Shown in pieces: positions 56,601 to 64,000 of a stretch of 64,000 bases of DNA; position 1 is the first letter of the stretch; each line of letters starts with the position of its first letter. The notes beneath the pieces were generated by a model. The model saw nothing but the letters and a program-made list of their open reading frames with translations. It ran no database searches and was not told the origin of the DNA. A program made the translations under genes and the position numbers. The DNA lies in NCBI RefSeq assembly GCF_958450345.1, contig NW_027052566.1, positions 372,001-436,000 on the forward strand, read 5' to 3'. This DNA comes from Calliphora vicina (lineage: Eukaryota > Arthropoda > Insecta > Diptera > Calliphoridae).

Positions 56601-58200
56601 TATTTTCTATAGGAAATACTGTAGTACACAATATTTTCTATAGGAAATACTGTAGTACACAATATTTTCTATAGGAAATACTGTAGTACACAATATTTTC
56701 TATAGGAAATACTGTAGTACACAATATTTTCTATAGGAAATACTGTAGTACACAATATTTTCTATAGGAAATACTGTAGTACACAATATTTTCTATAGGA
56801 AATACTGTAGTACACAATATTTTCTATAGGAAATACTGTAGTACACAATATTTTCTATAGGAAATACTGTAGTACACAATATTTTCTATAGGAAATACTG
56901 TAGTACACAATATTTTCTATAGGAAATACTGTAGTACACAATATTTTCTATAGGAAATACTGTAGTACACAATATTTTCTATAGGAAATACTGTAGTACA
57001 CAATATTTTCTATAGGAAATACTGTAGTACACAATATTTTCTATAGGAAATACTGTAGTACACAATATTTTCTATAGGAAATACTGTAGTACACAATATT
57101 TTCTATAGGAAATACTGTAGTACACAATATTTTCTACGGGAAATACTGTAGTACAGAATATTTTCTATAGGAAATACTGTAGTACAGAATATTTTCTATA
57201 GGAAATACTGTAGTACACAATATTTTCTATAGGAAATACTGTAGTACACAATATTTTCTATAGGAAATAATGTAGTACAGAATATTTTCTATAGGAAATA
57301 CTGTAGTACACAATATTTTCTATAGGAAATACTGTAGTACAGAATATTTTCTATAGGAAGTACTGTAGTACAGAATATTTTCTATAGGAAATACTGTAGT
57401 ACACAATATTTTCTATAGGAAATACTGTAGTACACAATATTTTCTATAGGAAATACTGTAGTACACAATATTTTCTATAGGAAATACTGTAGTACACAAT
57501 ATTTTCTATATGAAATACTGTAGGACACAATATTTTCTATAGGAAATACTGTAGTACACAATATTTTCTATAGGAAATACTGTAGTACACAATATTTTCT
57601 ATAGGAAATACTGTAGTACACAATATTTTCTATAGGAAATACTGCAGTACACAAAATTTTCTATAGGAAATACTATAGTACACAATATTTTCTATAGGAA
57701 ATACTATAGTACACAATATTTTCTATAGGAAATACTATAGTACACAATATTTTCTATAGGAAATACTGTAGTACACAATATTTTCTATAGGAAATACTGT
57801 AGTACACAATATTTTCTATAGGAAATACTATAGTACACAATATTTTCTATAGGAAATACTGTAGTACACAATATTTTCTATAGGAAATACTGCAGTACAG
57901 AATATTTTCTATAGGAAATACTGTAGTACACAATATTTTCTATAGGAAATACTGTAGTACACAATATTTTCTATAGGAAATACTGTAGTACACAATATTT
58001 TCTATAGGAAATACTGTAGTACACAATATTTTTTATAGGAAATACTGTAGTACACAATATTTTCTATAGGAAATACTGTAGTACACAATATTTTCTATAG
58101 GAACTACTGTAGTACACAATATTTTCTATAGGAAATACTGTAGTACACAAAATTTTCTATAGGAAATACTATAGTACACAATATTTTCTATAGGAAATAC
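52344..58200. repeat. ~2.9-kb HOR, two copies (94 monomers)
   Basis: CTATGGG (52,344 and 55,258) and GGAACTAC (52,752 and 55,666) are each 2,914 bp apart, 94 x 31. The second-copy markers CTATGGG (54,235) and CTACGGG (57,134) are 2,899 apart, and the missing 15 bp are exactly the deletion in the 16-bp unit at 56,472. The ACACCAT trio (about 53,270-53,390 and 56,170-56,300) and the CTATACGAAAT unit also recur. Confidence 0.88.
56472..56487. repeat. 16-bp truncated unit (15-bp deletion)
   Basis: CGAAATATTTTC replaces a full unit beginning CGAAATACTG. The deletion lies between two AATA motifs. The paralogous unit at about 53,651 is full length with the same CTATACGAAAT start, so the deletion happened after the 2.9-kb duplication. 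It is the shortest unit in the window. Confidence 0.92.
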
Positions 58201-61200
58201 TGTAGTACACAAAATTTTCTATAGGAAATACTATAGTACACAATATTTTCTATAGGAAATACTATAGTACACAATATTTTCTATAGGAAATACTATAGTA
58301 CACAATATTTTCTATAGGAAATACTATAGTGCACAATATTTTCTATAGGAAATACTGTAGTACACAATATTTTCTATAGGAAATACTATAGTACACAATA
58401 TTTTCTATAGGAAATACTATGGTACACAATATTTTCTACAGGAAATACTGTAGTACACAATATTTTCTATAGGAAATACTGTAGTACACAATATTTTCTA
58501 TAGGAAATACTGTAGTACACAATATTTTCTATAGGAAATACTGTAGTACACAATATTTTCTATAGAAAATACTGTAGTACACAATATTTTCTATAGGAAA
58601 TACTGTAGTACACAATATTTTCTATAGCAAATACTGTAGTACACAATATTTTCTATAGGAAATACTGTAGTACACAATATTTTCTATAGGAAATACTGTA
58701 GTACACAATATTTTCTATAGGAAATACTGTAGTACACAATATTTTCTATAGGAAATACTGTAGTACACAATATTTTCTATAGGAAATACTGTAGTACACA
58801 ATATTTTCTATATGAAATACTGTAGTACACAATATTTTCTATAGGAAATACTGTAGTACACAATATTTTCTATAGGAAATACTGTAGTACACAATATTTT
58901 CTATAGGAAATACTGTAGTACACAATATTTTCTATAGGAAATACTGTAGTACACAATATTTTCTATAGGCAATACTGTAGTACACAATATTTTCTATAGG
59001 CAATACTGTAGTACAGAATATTTTCTATAGGAAGTACTGTAGTACAGAATATTTTCTATAGGAAATACTGTAGTACAGAATATTTTCTATAGGAAACACT
59101 GTAGTACAGAATATTTTCTATAGGAAATACTATAGTACAGAATATTTTCTATAGGAAATACTATAGTACAGAATATTTTCTATAGGAAATACTGTAGTAC
59201 AGAATATTTTCTATAGGAAATACTGTAGTACACAATATTTTCTATAGGAAATACTGTAGTACACAATATTTTCTATAGGAAATACTGTAGTACACAATAT
59301 TTTCTATAGGAAATACTGTAGTACAGAATATTTTCTATAGGAAATACTGTAGTACACAATATTTTCTATAGGCAATACTGTAGTACAGAATATTTTCTAT
59401 AGGAAGTACTGTAGTACAGAATATTTTCTATAGGAAATACTGTAGTACACAATATTTTCTATAGGAAATACTGTAGTACACAATATTTTCTATAGGAAAT
59501 ACTGTAGTACACAATATTTTCTATAGGAAATACTGTAGGACACAATATTTTCTATAGGAAATACTGTAGTACACAATATTTTCTATAGAAAATACTGTAG
59601 TACACAATATTTTCTATAGGAAATACTGTAGTACACAATATTTTCTATAGGAAATACTGTAGTACACAAAATTTTCTATAGGAAATACTATAGTACACAA
59701 TATTTTCTATAGGAAATACTATAGTACACAATATTTTCTATAGGAAATACTATAGTACACAATATTTTCTATAGGAAATACTATAGTACACAATATTTTC
59801 TATAGGAAATACTATAGTACACAATATTTTCTATAGGAAATACTATAGTACACAATATTTTCTATAGGAAATACTATAGTACAAAATATTTTCTATAGGA
59901 AATACTATAGTACACAATATTTTCGATAGCAAATACTGTAGTACACAATATTTTCTATAGGAAATACTGTAGTACACAATATTTTCTATAGGAAATACTA
60001 TAGTACACAATATTTTCTATAGGAAATACTGTAGTACACAATATTTTCTATAGGAAATACTGTAGTACAGAATATTTTCTATAGGAAATACTGTAGTACA
60101 CAATATTTTCTATAGGAAATACTGTAGTACACAATATTTTCTATAGGAAATACTGTAGTACACAATATTTTCTATAGGAAATACTGTAGTACACAATATT
60201 TTCTATAGGAAATACTGTAGTACACAATATTTTCTATAGGAAATACTGTAGTACACAATATTTTCTATAGGAAATACTGTAGTACACAATATTTTCTATA
60301 GGAAATACTGTAGTACACAAAATTTTCTATAGGAAATACTATAGTACACAATATTTTCTATAGGAAATACTGTAGTACACAAAATTTTCTATAGGAAATA
60401 CTATAGTACACAATATTTTCTATAGGAAATACTATAGTGCACAATATTTTCTATAGGAAATACTGTAGTACACAATATTTTCTATAGGAAATACTATAGT
60501 ACACAATATTTTCTATAGGAAATACTGTAGTACACAATATTTTCTATAGGAAATACTGTAGTACACAATATTTTCTATAGGAAATACTGTAGTACACAAT
60601 ATTTTCTATAGGAAATACTGTAGTACACAATATTTTCTATAGGAAATACTGTAGTACACAATATTTTCTATAGGAAATACTGTAGTACACAATATTTTCT
60701 ATAGGAAATACTGTAGTACACAATATTTTCTATAGGAAATACTGTAGTACACAATATTTTCTATAGGAAATACTGTAGTACACAATATTTTCTATAGGAA
60801 ATACTGTAGTACACAATATTTTCTATAGGAAATACTGTAGTACACAATATTTTCTATAGGAAATACTGTAGTACACAATATTTTCTATAGGAAATACTGT
60901 AGTACACAATATTTTCTATAGGAAATACTGTAGTACACAATATTTTCTATAGGAAATACTGTAGTACACAATATTTTCTATAGGAAATACTGTAGTACAC
61001 AATATTTTCTATAGGAAATACTGTAGTACACAATATTTTCTATAGGAAATACTGTAGTACACAATATTTTCTATAGGAAATACTGTAGTACACAATATTT
61101 TCTATAGGAAATACTGTAGTACACAATATTTTCTATAGGAAATACTATAGTACAGAATATTTTCTATGGGAAATACTGTAGTACAGAATATTTTCTATAG

Positions 61201-62200
61201 GAAATACTGTAGTACAGAATATTTTCTATAGGAAATACTGTAGTACACAATATTTTCTATAGGAAATACTGTAGTACACAATATTTTCTATAGGAAATAC
61301 TGTAGTACAGAATATTTTCTATAGGAAATACTGTAGTACACAATATTTTCTATAGGAAATACTGTAGTACACAATATTTTCTATAGGAAGTACTGTAGTA
61401 CAGAATATTTTCTATAGGAAATACTGTAGTACACAATATTTTCTATAGGAAATACTGTAGTACACAATATTTTCTATAGGAAATACTGTAGTACACAATA
61501 TTTTCTATAGGAAATACTGTAGGACACAATATTTTCTATAGGAAATACTGTAGTACACAATATTTTCTATAGGAAATACTGTAGTACACAATATTTTCTA
61601 TAGGAAATACTGTAGTACACAATATTTTCTATAGGAAATACTGCAGTACACAAAATTTTCTATAGGAAATACTATAGTACACAATATTTTCTATAGGAAA
61701 TACTATAGTACACAATATTTTCTATAGGAAATACTATAGTACACAATATTTTCTATAGGAAATACTATAGTACACAATATTTTCTATAGGAAATACTATA
61801 GTACACAATATTTTCTATAGGAAATACTATAGTACACAATATTTTCTATAGGAAATACTGTAGTACACAATATTTTCTATAGGAAATACTGTAGTACACA
61901 AAATTTTCTATAGGAAATACTATAGTACACAATATTTTCTAAAGGAAATACTGTAGTACACAATATTTTCTATAGGAAATACTGCAGTACAGAATATTTT
62001 ATATAGGAAATACTGTAGTACACAATATTTTCTATAGGAAATACTGTAGTACACAATATTTTCTATAGGAAATACTGTAGTACACAATATTTTTTATAGG
62101 AAATACTGTAGTACACAATATTTTCTATAGGAAATACTGTAGTACACAATATTTTCTATAGGAACTACTGTAGTACACAATATTTTCTATAGGAAATACT
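58100..62200. repeat. Diverged HOR pair ~4.06 kb apart
   Basis: The GGAACTAC unit at 58,100 recurs at 62,161 (4,061 bp, 131 monomers), and the ACGGG/ATGGG unit at 57,134 recurs at 61,164 (4,030 bp, 130 monomers). Between them lies a segment (58,960-59,950) made of GGCAAT, GGAAGTAC, GGAAACAC and ACAGAAT units that resembles 4.1-5.9 kb. Confidence 0.8.
58960..59400. repeat. GGCAAT/GGAAGTAC/GGAAACAC cluster, repeated at the right edge
   Basis: This run of rare units (two GGCAAT, GGAAGTAC, ACAGAAT, GGAAACAC at 59,092, then A-type ACAGAAT units) recurs at about 63,700-64,000, with GGAAACAC at 63,835, an offset of 4,743 bp or 153 monomers. The series also resembles 2.85-3.0 kb and 5.1-5.3 kb. Confidence 0.85.
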
Positions 62201-63699
62201 GTAGTACACAAAATTTTCTATAGGAATTACTATAGTACACAATATTTTCTATAGGAAATACTGTAGTACACAAAATTTTCTATAGGAAATACTATAGTAC
62301 ACAATATTTTCTATAGGAAATACTATAGTACACAATATTTTCTATAGGAAATACTATAGTACACAATATTTTCTATAGGAAATACTATAGTGCACAATAT
62401 TTTCTATAGGAAATACTGTAGTACACAATATTTTCTATAGGAAATACTATAGTACACAATATTTTCTATAGGAAATACTATGGTACACAATATTTTCTAC
62501 AGGAAATACTGTAGTACACAATATTTTCTATAGGAAATACTGTAGTACACAATATTTTCTATAGGAAAAACTGTAGTACACAATATTTTCTATAGGAAAT
62601 ACTGTAGTACACAATATTTTCTATAGGAAATACTGTAGTACACCATATTTTCTATAGGTAATACTGTAGTACACCATATTTTCTATAGGAAATACTGTAG
62701 TACACAATATTTTCTATAGGAAATACTGTAGTACACAATATTTTCTATAGGAAATACTGTAGTACACAATATTTTCTATAGGAAATACTGTAGTACACAA
62801 TATTTTCTATAGGAAATACTGTAGTACACAATATTTTCTATAGGAAATACTGTAGTACACAATATTTTCTATAGGAAATACTGTAGTACACAATATTTTC
62901 TATAGGAAATACTGTAGTACACAATATTTCCTATAGGAAATACTGTAGTACACAATATTTTCTATAGGAAATACTGTAGTACACAATATTTTCTATAGGA
63001 AATACTGTAGTACACAATATTTTCTATTGGAAATACTGTAGTACACAATATTTTCTATAGGAAATACTGTAGTACACAATATTTTCTATAGAAAATACTG
63101 TAGTACACAATATTTTCTATAGGAAATACTGTAGTACACAATATTTTCTATAGGAAATACTGTAGTACACAATATTTTCTATAGGAAATACTGTAGTACA
63201 CAATATTTTCTATAGGAAATACTGTAGTACACAATATTTTCTATAGGAAATACTGTAGTACACAATATTTTCTATAGGAAATACTGTAGTACACAATATT
63301 TTCTATATGAAATACTGTAGTACACAATATTTTCTATATGAAATACTGTAGTACACAATATTTTCTATAGGAAATACTGTAGTACACAATATTTTCTATA
63401 GGAAATACTGTAGTACACAATATTTTCTATAGGAAATACTGTAGTACACAATATTTTCTATAGGAAATACTGTAGTACACAATATTTTCTATAGGAAATA
63501 CTGTAGTACACAATATTTTCTATAGGAAATACTGTAGTACACAATATTTTCTATAGGAAATACTGTAGTACACAATATTTTCTATAGGAAATACTGTAGT
63601 GCACAATATTTTCTATAGGAAATACTGTAGTGCACAATATTTTCTATAGGAAATACTGTAGTACACAATATTTTCTATAGGAAATACTGTAGTACAGAA

Positions 63700-64000
63700 T
63701 ATTTTCTATAGGCAATACTGTAGTACACAATATTTTCTATAGGCAATACTGTAGTACAGAATATTTTCTATAGGAAGTACTGTAGTACAGAATATTTTCT
63801 ATAGGAAATACTGTAGTACAGAATATTTTCTATAGGAAACACTGTAGTACAGAATATTTTCTATAGGAAATACTATAGTACAGAATATTTTCTATAGGAA
63901 ATACTATAGTACAGAATATTTTCTATAGGAAATACTGTAGTACAGAATATTTTCTATAGGAAATACTGTAGTACACAATATTTTCTATAGGAAATACTGT
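63700..64000. repeat. Second copy of the GGCAAT/GGAAACAC cluster, truncated by the window
   Basis: Matches 58,960-59,260 at +4,743. The window ends before it can be seen whether the rest of the 59-60 kb block follows. The last 11 bases (63,990-64,000) are a partial monomer, unit positions 1-11. Confidence 0.85.

Larger units (their letters stand above)
1..64000. repeat. 31-bp AT-rich satellite DNA array, ~2,067 head-to-tail monomers
   Basis: Every base of the window belongs to a tandem array with a 31-bp period. With the unit started at its GG, the layout is: GGAAATAC (1-8), CTGTAG or CTATAG (8-13), GTAC (13-16), ACAC (15-18), AATATT (19-24), TTTT (23-26) and CTATA (27-31), which runs into the next GG. 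The majority unit has 12 A, 11 T, 4 G and 4 C and no CpG. All copies have the same orientation, and I saw no insertion of foreign sequence. TAG triplets at unit positions 11-13 and 30-1 (plus strand) and in CTATAG on the minus strand, with a period of 3n+1, close every frame within about 30 codons, so no coding region is supported. An array of this size without genes points to eukaryotic heterochromatin; a centromeric role is possible but unproven. Confidence 0.99.

Noticed and set aside
59915..59945. CENP-B box, suggested by TTTCGATAGCAAATACTG
   Set aside because: It has TTCG and an A but lacks the CGGG half of the box. It is a single mutated unit, and no other unit resembles the box.
1..64000. 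CRISPR array (short repeats at regular spacing)
   Set aside because: The repeats abut with no unique spacers; what would be spacers are the same sequence each time. There are no cas genes and the array has about 2,067 units.
1..64000. Telomeric or subtelomeric repeat
   Set aside because: The unit contains no TTAGGG-like G-rich motif, has no G/C strand bias and is 31 bp long.
1..64000. Protein-coding repeat (a tandem-repeat protein gene)
   Set aside because: 31 is not a multiple of 3, and TAG triplets in each unit close all frames on both strands within about 30 codons. Indel-bearing units do not open longer frames.
1..64000. Plasmid or phage iteron origin in a prokaryote
   Set aside because: Iteron sets are short, usually well under 1 kb, and sit beside a replication gene. 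A 64-kb gene-free array does not fit a prokaryotic genome.
1..64000. Promoters or TATA boxes from the repeated TATTTTCTATA and CTATAG motifs
   Set aside because: These motifs are in every unit because of the AT-rich consensus. No transcription unit, terminator or gene lies nearby to give them meaning.
1..64000. Assigning the array to a named species or known satellite family
   Set aside because: I do not recognise the monomer with certainty, and nothing besides the satellite is present to place the organism.

Overview
The whole 64,000-base window is one uninterrupted, head-to-tail satellite DNA array. The repeat unit is 31 bp, about 74% A+T, and all copies lie in the same orientation. Counting units and indels by hand gives about 2,067 monomers. 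The window opens inside a monomer (bases 1-28 are its positions 4-31) and closes inside one (bases 63,990-64,000 are positions 1-11), so the array continues beyond both ends. I found no gene, RNA gene, transposon, inversion or stretch of unique sequence. The 31-bp period and the stop triplets inside the unit close every reading frame within about 30 codons. Only a eukaryotic chromosome plausibly carries this much gene-free satellite, for example at a centromere, pericentromere, knob or other heterochromatic block. The lineage cannot be named: I do not recognise this unit as any published satellite.

Monomers come in two main types that differ at unit position 10, CTGTAG (majority, e.g. 2341-2371) and CTATAG (e.g. 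29-59). They occur in runs, with a limited set of recurring secondary variants (ACAGAAT, ACAAAATT, GTGCAC, GGCAAT, GGAAGTAC, GCAGTACAG, GGTACAC plus CTACAGG, GTAGGACAC, ACACCAT). Length is very tightly kept: I found only 29 units that are not 31 bp. Their summed indels agree, modulo 31, with the phase of the first and last bases.

The order of the variants shows a second level of organisation. Long multi-monomer blocks (higher-order repeats, HORs) were copied by tandem or nearby duplication, and the block length changes along the window. A ~4.2-kb block at 1-4,240 recurs at 16,776-20,955. A ~2.26-kb relation links 2.8-3.4 kb with 5.1-5.7 kb, and a 403-bp tandem duplication lies at 6.2-7.0 kb. 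A ~2.93-kb HOR fills about 9.0-15.7 kb. A 929-bp tandem duplication lies at 24.0-25.9 kb. A 2.2-kb block at 22.0-24.3 kb recurs 4,512 bp downstream. A nearly perfect 2,509-bp (81-monomer) tandem pair spans 35.6-40.7 kb. A 2.4-2.6-kb HOR in two to three copies spans 41.8-48.7 kb. Blocks whose shared markers are 46, 49, 79, 94 and 131 monomers apart fill 49-62 kb. One composite barcode (a 29-bp unit, then GTATTAC, AATAATG and a GTGCAC cluster) recurs through 23.9-47.5 kb. In the three distal copies it carries an extra 124-bp (4-monomer) insertion, which gives a relative order of duplication events.

There is no gene network to describe. The biology to consider is that of the array itself: length constraint at about three helical turns, phased A/T tracts, a short palindrome in each unit, near absence of CpG, and turnover by unequal exchange. 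Block boundaries below are accurate to roughly one or two monomers. The sequence alone cannot exclude assembly error in an array this uniform.
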